Shown piece by piece: positions 1-12,410 of a stretch of DNA of 64,000 nucleotides. Under the pieces are notes generated by a model. The model saw nothing but the letters and a program-made list of their open reading frames with translations, did not search any database and was not told the origin of the DNA. Numbering within the stretch: the stretch's first letter is position 1; the number at the start of each line of letters is the position of its first letter. Source of the stretch: Synechococcaceae cyanobacterium (GTDB lineage: Bacteria > Cyanobacteriota > Cyanobacteriia > PCC-6307 > Cyanobiaceae); contig CANCJV010000003.1 of the NCBI GenBank assembly GCA_947378425.1, positions 62,001 to 126,000 of the forward strand, read 5' to 3'. The translations under genes were made by a program, and so were the position numbers.

Positions 1-252
1 CACGGCACCGGCCTGGCGGATGTCCTGATCGCCGCCAGCGTCGAAGCTGCCGGCGCCACCCTGGTGAGGCTGGACCGGTGCCATTTCCCGATGCCGGCGG
101 AGGTGCTGGTCTCCACGCCAAGGGCTGAACCCGGCCGCTGCCCACCTCCATCACGGCATCCGGGACTTCATCGGCGTCTTGACCAGAGATGCAGCGCACG
201 CCGATCCATCGTTCCCACCCGCCGTGCCTCGCCAGTTTCCCTGCTGCTGTGA
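1..252 (+). CDS. C-terminal fragment of a PIN-domain (VapC-like) protein
   Basis: The frame is open from the first base, so the start lies outside the window. The first ~40 residues ([19 protein letters not shown] then [13 protein letters not shown]) match the C-terminal part of VapC-type PIN ribonucleases, where an acidic residue in a LADxLIAA-type helix helps bind metal and is followed by a strand ending in HFP. Members act as toxins that cleave RNA, normally with a VapB antitoxin upstream; any such gene would be off the window. After about residue 40 the frame becomes a Pro/Arg-rich tail unlike the family, so the real end may be earlier or the 3' end may be frameshifted. The tail stops about 30 bases before ispG. 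Confidence 0.55.
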   Translation, partial: HGTGLADVLIAASVEAAGATLVRLDRCHFPMPAEVLVSTPRAEPGRCPPPSRHPGLHRRLDQRCSARRSIVPTRRASPVSLLL

Positions 253-281
253 CAGGCTTTGGCCACGCGCCGCCCCCCGCG

Positions 282-1532
282 ATGACTGCCGCCCCCTCCC
301 GCCTCGACACTGCCCCTGCCGCCAGTGCCGGCCTGCCGGAGTGGGCCAACGACCCCCGTTACGAAACGACGATCCGCCGCCGCCGGACCCGCAGCGTCCG
401 GGTGGGGGACATCTGGATCGGCAGCGAGCATCCGGTGGTGGTGCAATCGATGATCAACGAGGACACCCTCGACATCGAAGGGGCCACCGCCGGCATCCGC
501 CGCCTGCATGAGGCCGGTTGCGAGATCGTGCGTCTCACCGTGCCGTCCCTGGCCCATGCCAAGGCGGTGAAGGAGATCCGCCAGCGCCTCGAGGACAGCT
601 ACCAGCCCGTGCCGCTGGTGGCGGACGTGCACCACAACGGCATGAAGATCGCCCTTGAGGTGGCCCAGCATGTCGACAAGGTGCGCATCAACCCGGGCCT
701 GTTCGTCTTCGACAAACCTGACCAGGGCCGCAGTGAATTCACACAGGAGGAGTTCGCCGCCATCGGCGAGCGCATCGCCGCTACCTTCGAGCCCCTGGTG
801 AGTCTGCTCAAGGAGCAGGACAAGGCCCTCCGCATCGGCGTCAACCACGGCTCCCTGGCGGAGCGGATGCTGTTCACCTACGGCGACACGCCCCTGGGCA
901 TGGTGCAGTCGGCCCTGGAGTTCATCCGTATCTGCGATCGGCTCGACTTCCACAACATCGTCGTTTCGATGAAGGCCTCGCGCGCCCCGGTGATGCTGGC
1001 GGCCTACCGGATGATGGCCGATCGCCTGGACGCCGAGGGTTTCCCCTACCCGTTGCATCTGGGCGTCACCGAAGCGGGCGACGGCGACTACGGCCGCATC
1101 AAGAGCACCGCCGGCATCGCCACCCTGCTGTCGGAGGGCCTGGGCGACACGATCCGGGTTTCGCTCACTGAGGCCCCGGAGAAGGAGATCCCTGTCTGTT
1201 ACTCGATTTTGCAGGCCCTGGGCCTGCGCAAGACGATGGTGGAATACGTGGCCTGCCCCAGCTGTGGCCGCACCCTGTTCAACCTTGAGGAGGTGTTGCA
1301 TCAGGTGCGTGAGGCCACCGCCCACCTCACCGGCCTGGACATCGCTGTGATGGGCTGCATCGTCAATGGCCCCGGCGAGATGGCTGACGCTGATTACGGC
1401 TATGTGGGCAAAACCCCCGGCACCATCTCCCTTTACCGTGGCCGCGACGAAATTCGGCGCGTGCCGGAGGCCCAGGGTGTTGAGGCGCTGATCGCCCTGA
1501 TCAAGGACGATGGCCGTTGGCTGGATCCCTGA
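282..1532 (+). CDS. ispG: 4-hydroxy-3-methylbut-2-enyl diphosphate synthase (IspG/GcpE)
   Basis: IspG carries out the penultimate step of the MEP pathway, converting MEcPP to HMBPP with a [4Fe-4S] cluster, and feeds carotenoid, phytol and quinone synthesis. The protein is 416 residues. It shows the TIM-barrel start ([19 protein letters not shown]), the VADVHHN motif, and the C-terminal cluster ligands C325 and C328 (CPSCGRTLF) and C359 with E366 (GCIVNGPGE). The 282 ATG was chosen because the extra 31 residues from an upstream ATG at 189 are unlike the family. It is followed 180 bases later by a co-directional ctp gene; the gap contains an A/T-rich stretch near 1680-1695 that may hold the ctp promoter. 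Confidence 0.97.
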   Translation: MTAAPSRLDTAPAASAGLPEWANDPRYETTIRRRRTRSVRVGDIWIGSEHPVVVQSMINEDTLDIEGATAGIRRLHEAGCEIVRLTVPSLAHAKAVKEIRQRLEDSYQPVPLVADVHHNGMKIALEVAQHVDKVRINPGLFVFDKPDQGRSEFTQEEFAAIGERIAATFEPLVSLLKEQDKALRIGVNHGSLAERMLFTYGDTPLGMVQSALEFIRICDRLDFHNIVVSMKASRAPVMLAAYRMMADRLDAEGFPYPLHLGVTEAGDGDYGRIKSTAGIATLLSEGLGDTIRVSLTEAPEKEIPVCYSILQALGLRKTMVEYVACPSCGRTLFNLEEVLHQVREATAHLTGLDIAVMGCIVNGPGEMADADYGYVGKTPGTISLYRGRDEIRRVPEAQGVEALIALIKDDGRWLDP

Positions 1533-1712
1533 GGCGGTTTCGCCGCGATTGAAGCGACGAATGCCCGTCTGGCCCGGGCTGCTGGTCGGCGGCCCAGTCC
1601 CCTGATGGGGTCGATCGGGAAACCGGCGCATCAGAAGGGGCCCAGGAGCGGGATCGGCCGGACCGGTGGCGCTAGTTTGGTTTGAACATTTTTCCTGTCG
1701 AGGGATCCCTGA

Positions 1713-3047
1713 ATGGGCAGCGGTCGCACCGGCCTGTTGGTTCTGGTTGGTCTGGGTGCCTGTGCCGCAACGGCCGTCCTGGCCAGGGACATGGTGATGG
1801 CACCGAATGGGGGGGCCTCGATCAGCGACAGCCCCAAGGAGGTGATGGATCAGGCCTGGCAAATTGTGTTTCGCGATTATCTCGATACCACCGGCAAATA
1901 CAACGTCGACCAATGGCGCAAACTGCGCCGTGACCTCCTGGCCAAGAGTTACGGCAGTCCGAAGGAAGCCTATGAGGCGATTCGCGGCATGCTCGGTACC
2001 CTCAATGATCCCTACACCCGTTTCCTGGATCCGCGTGAATTCAAGGAGATGCAGATCGACACGTCCGGGGAACTTTCCGGCGTGGGAATCCAGCTGAGCC
2101 TTGACAAGGACAGCAAGGAATTGGTGGTGATCTCACCGATCGAAGGTTCACCGGCCTCCCGTGCTGGAGTGCAGCCCAAGGACGTGATTGTTTCGATTGA
2201 TGGCAAGCCCACCAAGGGCATGAGCACCGAGGACGCGGTCAAATTGATTCGCGGTAAGGCCGGCACCACGGTGAATCTGGTGCTGCGGCGCAAGGGTCAG
2301 AACGTCAACGCCGCCCTCACCCGCGAACTGATTGAGCTGCATGCCGTCAGCCATCAGGTGAACACCACTCCCGACGGCCTCAAGGTGGGTTATGTGCGGC
2401 TGAAGCAATTCAATGCCAATGCCAGCAAGGACATGCGCACGGCCCTCAAGGATCTCGAGGACCAAGGTGTCCAGGGCTATGTGTTGGATCTGCGCAGCAA
2501 TCCCGGTGGACTGCTGATCGCCAGCGTCGATATCGCCCGTCAATGGCTGAACGAGGGGGTGATCGTCTCGACCAAAACCCGCGATGGCATTCAGGACATC
2601 AAGCGTGCCAACGGTCGCGCCATCACCACCAAGCCCCTGGTGGTCCTCGTCAATGAGGGCTCCGCCAGCGCCAGCGAGATCCTTTCCGGCGCCCTGCAGG
2701 ACAACAACCGGGCCGTGCTCGTTGGTCAGAAGACCTTCGGCAAGGGCTTGGTGCAGTCGGTGCGAGGGCTCTCCGATGGCTCCGGCATGACCGTCACCAT
2801 CGCCAAGTACCTCACGCCCCTCAATCACGACATCCACCACCGTGGCATCGTGCCGAATGTGTCGGTGAAGCTGACAGACCAGGAGGCTCAGAAGCTCACC
2901 ATCGAAGATCTGGGCACCCGCAAGGATGGCCAGTACCGCGTGGCCGAATCCACCCTGGTCAAACAGCTGCGCAGCGCGGCTTCGCTGCAGAAGCCTTACC
3001 AACCTGGCGGCGCCAACGTGCCTGCCGCCGTTGGTAGCAAACCCTGA
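1713..3047 (+). CDS. Carboxyl-terminal processing protease (S41 family, CtpA-like)
   Basis: This is a 444-residue S41 serine endopeptidase of the tail-specific family, to which the enzyme maturing the D1 protein of photosystem II belongs. An N-terminal hydrophobic stretch (residues ~5-25, ending in VLARD) looks like a signal peptide or anchor, placing it in the lumen or periplasm. A PDZ domain follows (VGIQLSLDKDSKELVVIS to about residue 200), then the peptidase core with a Ser/Lys dyad: S319 in EGSASASEI and K344 in TFGKGLVQ. The 25-residue spacing equals that of the algal D1 protease (S372/K397). Cyanobacteria have several paralogues (CtpA, B, C) and I cannot tell which this is. The next gene starts two bases after its stop. 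Confidence 0.93.
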   Translation: MGSGRTGLLVLVGLGACAATAVLARDMVMAPNGGASISDSPKEVMDQAWQIVFRDYLDTTGKYNVDQWRKLRRDLLAKSYGSPKEAYEAIRGMLGTLNDPYTRFLDPREFKEMQIDTSGELSGVGIQLSLDKDSKELVVISPIEGSPASRAGVQPKDVIVSIDGKPTKGMSTEDAVKLIRGKAGTTVNLVLRRKGQNVNAALTRELIELHAVSHQVNTTPDGLKVGYVRLKQFNANASKDMRTALKDLEDQGVQGYVLDLRSNPGGLLIASVDIARQWLNEGVIVSTKTRDGIQDIKRANGRAITTKPLVVLVNEGSASASEILSGALQDNNRAVLVGQKTFGKGLVQSVRGLSDGSGMTVTIAKYLTPLNHDIHHRGIVPNVSVKLTDQEAQKLTIEDLGTRKDGQYRVAESTLVKQLRSAASLQKPYQPGGANVPAAVGSKP

Positions 3048-3048
3048 C

Positions 3049-3297
3049 ATGGCCCCTGAGGTTTCTCCCTCACCGCCGGTCGGTTCGATCTGGAGTCTGA
3101 AACCCTGGTGGTGTCAGCCCTGGTCGATCCTGCTCACCGGTGCGGCCATCCCGCTGATCAGCTGGTGGTGCTTACAACGCTTGTGGATCACGGCGCCCCT
3201 GACGTTGGCGGTGCTGTTCTGGTGGTGGTTGTTTCTGGTGCTGGTTCCTGCCGCCTGGAGAACTGAGCAGACAGGTCGCCCGGACGCCCATTCCTGA
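3049..3297 (+). CDS. Small membrane protein, DUF6737-like
   Basis: An 82-residue protein starting 2 bases after the ctp stop codon, so it is probably co-transcribed and translationally coupled with ctp. It is rich in Trp and has a conserved-looking start (SIWSLKPWWCQPWSILLTG) followed by two predicted membrane helices (about residues 22-40 and 48-68). The SLKPWWCQPWSI pattern is typical of a small cyanobacterial family, DUF6737, of unknown function. The ATG at 3049 is used because longer versions of the frame overlap ctp heavily. No catalytic residues are visible. Confidence 0.75.
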   Translation: MAPEVSPSPPVGSIWSLKPWWCQPWSILLTGAAIPLISWWCLQRLWITAPLTLAVLFWWWLFLVLVPAAWRTEQTGRPDAHS

Positions 3298-3911
3298 GCC
3301 CACCAGCTCCGGATCCCGAAAATTTGCTTTCACGACGGGCTTGGGCTTGTCCCTTGTGGCCCTGTTCGAAGTGCGCTGACCATCTTTCCGGAGCAGGCAG
3401 TCCGCCACCGGGACTGGGCGAGCAACGCTTTGAACTGAGCTCGCTGCGGTGGTGTGGCGGGCTCAGCTCAGTCCCGAATCATCAGACCACTCACTCCGGT
3501 CAGTTCACTACCAGAAGGGGGGTGTAGCTCGCCGGAGACTGGGGAGATTGCCGGCGGGCCGGCTCTGAACAGGTAGAGGTCCCCATGGTGAAGGCCTACG
3601 AGCAGTGGCCCAGCGAATGTTGGATCACTCGATCGGAGTGACCAGAAAAAGCTCGGCGAATCTCATCCTCAACTGAAGGAAGGCACGCTCAGATCCCCGG
3701 CTCGATCAATGAAAATGTTCCCGAATCCAGGTGAACCGGGGTGTCTTTTGAAGACGTCCCAGAGGGATTTCCGAAGACTTCGGCTTTGATGACACAGCCC
3801 AATGACCATTGGGTCGCAGGACCAATCGGCGCAAGCCAAAGACCAAAACAGGCTTACTCCCTGGTTTCCCTTTGAAATCGAAGGGGATGATGCGTTGGTC
3901 GGAGCCGAGTC
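3298..3911. other. Gene-poor region of about 610 bases
   Basis: Between the small membrane protein gene (+) and the next minus-strand gene I see no reading frame with protein-like composition. Short open frames exist (for example 3324-3527 plus and 3802-3996 plus) but their translations look random. The stretch is lower in G+C than its neighbours in its second half (3640-3880) and holds no tRNA cloverleaf or obvious terminator. It might encode a small RNA or be the remains of a decayed gene; nothing in the sequence decides this. Confidence 0.5.
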
Positions 3912-4082
3912 TCAGGCCACGGGCTGCATCAGGCCGCCGCCGGGTGAGGAGTCGTCATCGTCATTGTTTTCGGGTTCAGACGTGATCCAGGCGTAGACGG
4001 CGATTCCAGCCAGGCAGAGGGCAGCTGTTCCGAAGCCCATACCGGTTGCCAGTCCGCCACCCACCTCGATCAGCTCGCCCAT
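3912..4082 (-). CDS. Small single-pass membrane protein of unknown function
   Basis: A 56-residue open frame starting at ATG 4082. Residues ~8-33 (GGGLATGMGFGTAALCLAG then IAVYAWIT) form one Gly/Ala-rich membrane helix, followed by a very acidic tail (SEPENNDDDDSS) and a Gly-rich end. A short purine-rich GGA element lies just before the start. The layout of a short N-terminus, one helix and a charged cytosolic tail resembles small photosynthetic-complex subunits, but the sequence matches none I recognise (not PsbX, PetN or Psb30). It stands alone between the gene-poor region and the VOC-type gene. Confidence 0.6.
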   Translation of the reverse strand: MGELIEVGGGLATGMGFGTAALCLAGIAVYAWITSEPENNDDDDSSPGGGLMQPVA

Positions 4083-4089
4083 GACGTTC

Positions 4090-4116
4090 CGTTACCGATT
4101 TAAAAGGATCGTAACG
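4090..4116 (-). promoter_or_regulatory. A/T-rich imperfect inverted repeat before the small membrane protein
   Basis: Arms cgttaccgat and atcgtaacg flank a TTTAAAA-type core just upstream of the 4082 start codon. One base is bulged. It may be an operator or part of the promoter; the core resembles a -10 element. No regulator can be named. Confidence 0.3.
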
Positions 4117-4147
4117 AACTTTTGCGGGATCTGCGGGTGCCGCCGGT

Positions 4148-5389
4148 TCAGTCGAAGACGTGGCCATGCTCGTAGCGCTCTGCCTGGCCGGCCGCTGCGG
4201 TCAGAGCCGCGACGTTGTCACGGGTGAAGAAGCCGTCGTAACCTAGGCAGCGCTCCACGTATTCAGTGATCAGCAGCGAGAAGGGAGAGGCCTTGGAGAA
4301 GATCTGCTTGAGGTTCGGCTGGTCGCTGCATTCGCCCACCACATCGGCGAGAAAGGGAATACCGAGATCCCGTAACACCTCGACGACGTAATCGACATTC
4401 TTTTCACCCTGGATCTCGCCATCTTTGACCTCATAGGCGATGTGATGCAGGCGACGGCCGAAGTTGCGAACGAAATCCTCCGTTGGCATCGGCAGGTTGT
4501 CGAAGGAGTTGAGATAGGAGGGGGTGTTGTTGGCGGTGAACACACGCGCCGGGGATTGCTTCTCATCACTGATGCCCGGATGTCGGGTGACGTTGGTGGA
4601 GGAGTTCATCTCGGCGATGTTGTACGCCCCCCAGAAGTAGTAGGGAACCATTGTCAGATATTCCAGCAATGCATCTTCCCGTTCCCCCGCCAGCACCCGC
4701 GTGGCTAAGTGATCAATGCCTAGAACCCGACCAGCCAGCCCGTGGCGCTCGTGTTGTTCTGCCGCCGCTTCCAGCACGGCCAAGGATTGATCGTCGAGCA
4801 GCACCCGATCGCCCGGATCGAGTGCTGCGAGGCTGTCGAGCGGTACATCGGTATAGCCGACCCGGTTGTAAGTGTAATCCGAGAGGAAGGTGAAGGTGAG
4901 ATGCTCCAGGGCATAAAAGGGATTGACGCATTCTCCCGGATAGACGAAGCGGATGTTCTGGGGTTCGAGCACAGTCCGCACATCGCCGCAGGAGGAGCTG
5001 CTGTAGATCTCACCGATGTAGCGGGCGTTGGGTTTGACTGCCGCCAGGGGATACATCTGGTTCCAGCGGGTCGTTTCGTCTTCGTAACTGAGGCTGAGGG
5101 GCTCCAGCAGGATCAATCGCGGATAGGCCGGATCGGCCTGCAGCAGATAGATGCGATGGCTCTCATTCAGCCAGCATTCGCGAAACCGATAGGGCCCCAT
5201 CAGCGCCAGCTCGGCCATGTAGGCGATCGCGTCGCCGTGATCGACCTGGATCACCACGGCAGCCATGCCTCCCACCAACTGGGCCAGCCCGGAGCTGGTG
5301 CGCCGCTCATAGACCCTGGGCAGATTCTGTTCAAAGAACGGCGTGTTCTGCTTATCGCCTCGGGGTTTGTAGCTGCTGAGATCGAGCAT
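4148..5389 (-). CDS. VOC-superfamily protein resembling 4-hydroxyphenylpyruvate dioxygenase
   Basis: A 413-residue soluble protein. The C-terminal half resembles the metal-binding domain of HPPD-type dioxygenases: GIDHLATRV (H227), LHHIAYEV (H316) and SLLITEYVER (E376) are in the places expected for a two-His one-Glu iron site, and LKQIFSKASPFSLLITE resembles the LLQIFTKP..-EIIQR strand of HPPD. HPPD makes homogentisate for tocopherol and plastoquinone in some cyanobacteria. Here the N-terminal half is divergent and the sequence is far from known HPPD, so substrate and activity are open. It could also be a non-enzymatic VOC protein. It ends about 65 bases upstream of the small membrane protein gene, and starts 36 bases after mfd. 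Confidence 0.6.
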   Translation of the reverse strand: MLDLSSYKPRGDKQNTPFFEQNLPRVYERRTSSGLAQLVGGMAAVVIQVDHGDAIAYMAELALMGPYRFRECWLNESHRIYLLQADPAYPRLILLEPLSLSYEDETTRWNQMYPLAAVKPNARYIGEIYSSSSCGDVRTVLEPQNIRFVYPGECVNPFYALEHLTFTFLSDYTYNRVGYTDVPLDSLAALDPGDRVLLDDQSLAVLEAAAEQHERHGLAGRVLGIDHLATRVLAGEREDALLEYLTMVPYYFWGAYNIAEMNSSTNVTRHPGISDEKQSPARVFTANNTPSYLNSFDNLPMPTEDFVRNFGRRLHHIAYEVKDGEIQGEKNVDYVVEVLRDLGIPFLADVVGECSDQPNLKQIFSKASPFSLLITEYVERCLGYDGFFTRDNVAALTAAAGQAERYEHGHVFD

Positions 5390-5425
5390 GGGCTGGTGGG
5401 GGACTGACGATGGTCTTGGCAGGAT

Positions 5426-8400
5426 TCAAACCCTCAGCACCGCCTCGTTCAAGTCGGCTTCGGCCTTGGTGCGCTGCTCCCGGCTCAGCCCATCGGCCCC
5501 TGGCAGCCGCTCGGCCATCGCTTGCAGCCACTCCATCAGCTGCTCGAGTTGTTTGTCGATGGGCAGGGCGCCCAGGCCGCGGGCCAACACCTTGGCGGTG
5601 CTGCCGGTTCCAGCCTGGTAGACGAAGCGGCCGTGAAGATGCTGGGGCAATCCCTGGCGCAGCAGGCGGAAGGCGGGCTCCTCCATCGGTGTTTCCAGGG
5701 CGATGTTGGGTTTGTCCGGCTTGATGCGCGAGAAACCACAGAGCTTGGCCAGCAGCTTGAGCTCCATGAGCTGCAGCAGCGATTGCACCGGAGCCGGGAT
5801 GGCGCCGTAGCGATCCACCCAACCGGCCGCCAGTTCCACCAATCCCTCCTTTGTGCTGCAGTCGGCTGCCGCACGGTAGGCGGCGATCTTCTCGTCGTTT
5901 TCGGTGATCCAGTCGCCGGGGATGAAGGCGGTGATCGGCAGGTCGATCTGGGTGTCATCCACCGCCGGGATGTCCTGACCCTGGATCTCAGCCAGACACT
6001 CCTGCAGCATCTCCATATAGAGATCGAAGCCGATCGTTTCCATCTGGCCACTCTGCTCCACCCCCAGCAGATTGCCGACGCCACGGATCTCCATGTCGCG
6101 CATGGCCAATTGGTAGCCGCTGCCCAGCTGGGCGAACTCCTGAATCGCCCGCAGGCGCTGGCGCGCCGCCTCGCTTAAGGACGCCTCGCCGGGATAGAAC
6201 AGCCAGGCATGGGCCTGGATGCCGCTGCGGCCCACCCGGCCGCGCAATTGATAGAGCTGGGCCAGGCCGAACTTGTGGGCATCCTCCACCAGGATCGTGT
6301 TCACCCGAGGGATATCCAGACCCGATTCAATGATCGTGGTGCAGAGCATCACGTCGGCCTCGCCGGCATTGAAGGCCACCATGGCGCTCTCCAGTTCACC
6401 TTCGGCCATCTGGCCGTGGGCCACCAGCAGCTTCAGGCCCGGCAGCATCTGGCGCAGCTGTTCGGCCACATCCTCGATGCCCTCCACCCTCGGCACCACA
6501 TAGAAGATCTGACCGCCTCGGTCGAGCTCCTGGCGGATGGCGCTGCGCACCGCCTCCTCATCGAGGGCGGCCAGGTGGGTCTTGATCGGCCGGCGCAGCG
6601 GCGGCGGCGTGGTGATCAGGCTCATCTCGCGCACTCCGGAAAGGCTCATGTAGAGCGTGCGGGGGATCGGTGTGGCCGAGAGGGTGAGCACATCCACGTC
6701 CTTGCGCAGGGCCTTGATCTTTTCTTTCTGATTGACCCCGAACCGCTGTTCTTCGTCCACCACCAGCAGCCCCAGCTCTTTGAAGCTGGTGCCCTTGCCC
6801 AGCAGCTGGTGGGTGCCCACCACCACATCGACGTTGCCCTTCTCCAGCCCTTCGAGGATCGTGCGCCGTTCGGCCGCCGTGCGGAAGCGGTTGAGCAGAG
6901 CCACCTTGAGCGGATAGGGAGCGAAGCGCTCACTCAGGGTGCGCCAGTGCTGCTGGGCCAGCACCGTGGTGGGCGCCAGCAGGGCGCATTGCTTGCCGGC
7001 GGTCACCGCCTTGAAGATGGCCCGGATCGCCACCTCGGTCTTGCCGAAGCCGACATCGCCGCAGACCAGCCGGTCCATCGGCTGGGGTCGCTCCATGTCC
7101 CGTTTGACTTCACTGATTGCCTTGGACTGATCCGGGGTGGGCTCGTAGGGGAAGGAATCCTCCAGTTCGCCCTGCCAGGGGCCATCAGCGGGAAAGGCGA
7201 AGCCGGGGGCTTTGTGGCGCTCTGCGTAGAGCTTCACCAGATCCATCGCCACCTTGCGGATGGCTTTCTGGGCCCGCTCCTTGGCCTTGCCCCAGGCCGT
7301 GCCTCCCATGCGGTTCAGGTCCGGCGGCTGGTCGCTGGTGGCGCGGTAACGGCCCAGGCTGCCCAGTTGATCGGCGGCCACCCGCAACAGGCCATCGGCG
7401 TACTGCACCACCAGGTAATCGCGGGATTCACCGCCGATCGCCAGTTTTTCGAGCTTCAGGAAGCGGCCGATGCCGTGGTTGCGATGCACCACGAAATCCC
7501 CCGGCAGCATCTTGAGCGGATCGACCGTGCGGCTTGCCGCCCGCCGCCGCCGCCGCACATAGCCCGCGGCGGTGAGGCTGTGCTGGCCGAAGAACTCCCG
7601 GTCGGTGAGCAGCACCAGCTTCCAGGCCGGCAGCTGCAGTCCCTCCAGCTCGGCGGTGCCCCGGGTCTTGAGCGCGACCGGTGTGTTCTGCTCGATCAGG
7701 CGCTCGATCGCCGGTGCGTCATTGGGGTTGGGCACGAAGCGGGTGATGCAGTCGTGCTCCTCCAGCAGGGCCACAGCCCGCGAGGGCTGGGCCGAGAGCA
7801 GCCAGACCCTGGCCCGCTCCGCCTGAAAGCCCTTGATCAGCCCCGCCAGCTTGCCGAACTGATTCGGATAGGCCGCTACGGAGCGGCTGGCCAGGTCAAA
7901 GCTGTTGGAGTGCCTGTCGGTTTCATGCAGCTCCGCCAGGTCGAAGCCGCGGAAACGTTCGGCGTCTGCCAGGGCCTGTTGGGGCGGGCGATGCAACGAG
8001 CCCGGCAGCTCGGGCAGCTGCTGCTCCTGCAGGTGGTCCTGGGCATGGTCGAACCACTGCTGGCCGTGAGCGAGGCAATGGCGCCGTTCATCGACGGCCA
8101 CCAGGCAGTGGGCAGGCAGATAGTCGAGCAGGCTGGCGGGTCGCTGCCAGGCCAGCCCCATCAGCCGGCGCATCCCTTCCGGTGTGCCCCCCTCCAGCAA
8201 CTGCTCCAGGGCCTCCGGACTGAGCAGCTGTTCCAGGCCTTCGGGCATGGTCTCCCGCAGGGCTTCGGCCACCAGGGGCGCATGGCTGGTGGGGGTGAGA
8301 TGAACGAGTTCGATCGGGTCGAGGGAGCGCTGGCTGGCTGGATCGAACTCCCGCAGCTTCTCCAGAGCGTCGCCGAAGAACTCCAGCCGCACAGGCAGTT

Positions 8401-9007
8401 CGGCGCTGACCGGATAGAGATCGACGATGTCGCCGCGGCGGCTCCAGTGGCCCTCCTGCTCAATCGTCGGCACCCGCTCGTAGCCGAGGCGGGAGAGGGT
8501 CTGGCCCAGCTCCTCGAGATCGACGATCTGCCCCTTGCGCAGGCTCAGGCATTGGGCCGCCAGGGCTTCGGGGGGCGGCAGATGGGGCTGGAGAGCCCGT
8601 TCGGTCGCGACGATCGCCATGGCGTTGCCCCTGGAGCCCCTGCCTGTGGCATCAATGCCCGCACCGCCCTGGGCGATCAGTTCGGCCAATACCTGCAGCT
8701 GCCCCCAGGTGATCTCACTGGTGGGATCAAAGGGTTCGTAGGGGGATCCTTCACTGGTGGGATACAGCTGGCTGGATTTCCAGCCCATCAGCTCCAGCAG
8801 GGCCGCCCAGCGGCCCGCCTCCTCGAGCGTGGGCACGATCACCAGCAGCGGCGCTTCCGCCTGGGCGGCCAGGGCACTGGCGATCAGGGCCCGGGCACCT
8901 CGGCCGGCGCCACTGAGCCGCAGCCGCTCGCTGCGCTCCATGCGGGCGGCCACCTCGCCGGTGAGGGGCACCTGCTGCAGCTGGCGCACCAGGGCGGAGA
9001 GGGGCAT
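5426..9007 (-). CDS. mfd: Transcription-repair coupling factor Mfd
   Basis: Mfd recognises RNA polymerase stalled at DNA damage, pushes it off with its ATP-driven translocase and recruits UvrA. The 1193-residue length is normal for the family. Visible parts are the UvrB-like N-terminal domains ([24 protein letters not shown]), the RNA polymerase-interacting domain ([20 protein letters not shown]), and the RecG-like translocase with Walker [10 protein letters not shown] near residue 650, DEEQRFG near 750, SATPIPRTL, and the QLRGRVGRS motif. The C-terminal TRCF domain ends in a short Gln/Glu-rich tail. ATG 9007 is preferred over a start at 9085 because [11 protein letters not shown] begins the family-like sequence. 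Confidence 0.97.
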   Translation of the reverse strand: MPLSALVRQLQQVPLTGEVAARMERSERLRLSGAGRGARALIASALAAQAEAPLLVIVPTLEEAGRWAALLELMGWKSSQLYPTSEGSPYEPFDPTSEITWGQLQVLAELIAQGGAGIDATGRGSRGNAMAIVATERALQPHLPPPEALAAQCLSLRKGQIVDLEELGQTLSRLGYERVPTIEQEGHWSRRGDIVDLYPVSAELPVRLEFFGDALEKLREFDPASQRSLDPIELVHLTPTSHAPLVAEALRETMPEGLEQLLSPEALEQLLEGGTPEGMRRLMGLAWQRPASLLDYLPAHCLVAVDERRHCLAHGQQWFDHAQDHLQEQQLPELPGSLHRPPQQALADAERFRGFDLAELHETDRHSNSFDLASRSVAAYPNQFGKLAGLIKGFQAERARVWLLSAQPSRAVALLEEHDCITRFVPNPNDAPAIERLIEQNTPVALKTRGTAELEGLQLPAWKLVLLTDREFFGQHSLTAAGYVRRRRRAASRTVDPLKMLPGDFVVHRNHGIGRFLKLEKLAIGGESRDYLVVQYADGLLRVAADQLGSLGRYRATSDQPPDLNRMGGTAWGKAKERAQKAIRKVAMDLVKLYAERHKAPGFAFPADGPWQGELEDSFPYEPTPDQSKAISEVKRDMERPQPMDRLVCGDVGFGKTEVAIRAIFKAVTAGKQCALLAPTTVLAQQHWRTLSERFAPYPLKVALLNRFRTAAERRTILEGLEKGNVDVVVGTHQLLGKGTSFKELGLLVVDEEQRFGVNQKEKIKALRKDVDVLTLSATPIPRTLYMSLSGVREMSLITTPPPLRRPIKTHLAALDEEAVRSAIRQELDRGGQIFYVVPRVEGIEDVAEQLRQMLPGLKLLVAHGQMAEGELESAMVAFNAGEADVMLCTTIIESGLDIPRVNTILVEDAHKFGLAQLYQLRGRVGRSGIQAHAWLFYPGEASLSEAARQRLRAIQEFAQLGSGYQLAMRDMEIRGVGNLLGVEQSGQMETIGFDLYMEMLQECLAEIQGQDIPAVDDTQIDLPITAFIPGDWITENDEKIAAYRAAADCSTKEGLVELAAGWVDRYGAIPAPVQSLLQLMELKLLAKLCGFSRIKPDKPNIALETPMEEPAFRLLRQGLPQHLHGRFVYQAGTGSTAKVLARGLGALPIDKQLEQLMEWLQAMAERLPGADGLSREQRTKAEADLNEAVLRV

Positions 9008-9114
9008 GGGCGGAAGAGAGGCACAGCTGCAGATCTTCGCAAGCGCCGTCCACTGCTGTCGCCTGATCCGCCCCGGAGCCAACATGCTGGGAAGCGCGCT
9101 GCACTTCCCTTGGC

Positions 9115-9885
9115 ATGAACCGCTGCTGGCTCGCCCTGGGCCTGGTGACCCTGTCGCTGTTTCTGACTTCGCTGCCGGATGTGCTGCGGGAGACGGCGGT
9201 GCTGGCGGTGCATCCTCCTCGGCTGCTGCGATTGCTGCAACGCCGGCAGGATCCCCGCCAACGGCCTGCTTCGCCGTCCGCCACGAGTGAATCCCTGAGC
9301 CAGCCGAGCCTGTTCTCCCAGTTGCAGAACGCTGATCGGGACTGGGTGCCCAAAGCCGAAGCCCTCTCAGATGGCGGTACCCGCTACCTCTACAAACGCC
9401 GTCCCGGGGATCCGGAACTCTCGATCGCCGAGATCAAGGCCCTGATGGCCAATCCACCGAGTCACCACGCTGAGCGTCAGGCCATCACGGTGCTGTTGCG
9501 TCTGCTGCAGCGCCGTGGGGTGGCCGTGGCACTGAAGGAACCGATCAAGGTGGGCGCGGCGGCGGAATGGGATCCGCAGCAGCGCAGCCTGCGGATCCGC
9601 CCCGATGTGCCAGGCCGCGGCAGTGTCGAGTTCGCCCGGGTGCTCAACCATGAGGCCATCCATGTCGCCCAGAGCTGCGCGGCCGGGGGCCTGGCTGCGC
9701 CGCCCAGGCCCCTGGGCCTGGCCACACCCCTCACTCCAGCCCTGGCAGCCCTGCTTCAGGAACCCCTCTACGCCGACGCCGATGCGGCGGAAAAGGCGAT
9801 GGAGCTGGAGGCCTATGCCCACCAGGACCGGCTCGGGGCAGGCCTGGCCCTGGTGAAGCTGCACTGCCTTGAGGGGCAGAGCTGA
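9115..9885 (+). CDS. Putative membrane-anchored metallopeptidase-like protein
   Basis: A 256-residue protein divergent from mfd, 107 bases away. It begins with a hydrophobic segment (residues ~4-20, [17 protein letters not shown]) that should anchor or export it. The middle contains [14 protein letters not shown], an HExxH zinc-type signature, followed about 60 residues later by [11 protein letters not shown], which could supply the third ligand. This arrangement suggests a gluzincin-like fold, though many such conserved cyanobacterial proteins have no assigned role. Residues ~45-75 are Pro/Ser/Arg-rich and probably disordered. Confidence 0.65.
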   Translation: MNRCWLALGLVTLSLFLTSLPDVLRETAVLAVHPPRLLRLLQRRQDPRQRPASPSATSESLSQPSLFSQLQNADRDWVPKAEALSDGGTRYLYKRRPGDPELSIAEIKALMANPPSHHAERQAITVLLRLLQRRGVAVALKEPIKVGAAAEWDPQQRSLRIRPDVPGRGSVEFARVLNHEAIHVAQSCAAGGLAAPPRPLGLATPLTPALAALLQEPLYADADAAEKAMELEAYAHQDRLGAGLALVKLHCLEGQS

Positions 9886-9906
9886 AGGCGTCAGGGGCGC
9901 GGAGCT

Positions 9907-12335
<2,429 letters not shown>

Positions 12336-12410
12336 GAATGGCCTTTGTCGCCGGGGTGGGATCTCTATGTTGAGGCCCGACCCACATCGCTGCCCAGCGA
12401 CTCTGATGCG

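Noticed and set aside
168-1913. Minus-strand frame of 581 residues opposite ispG
   Set aside because: Composition is random-like and ispG on the plus strand has all catalytic residues.
3520-3600. Looked for a tRNA because of the local gtgtagctcgcc string
   Set aside because: No cloverleaf can be formed; acceptor and T-arm bases are absent.
6209-9118. 969-residue open frame on the plus strand opposite mfd
   Set aside because: It mirrors the codon structure of mfd, is full of Gly/His/Gln/Ala repeats typical of antisense frames in high-G+C DNA, and has no domain or start signal.
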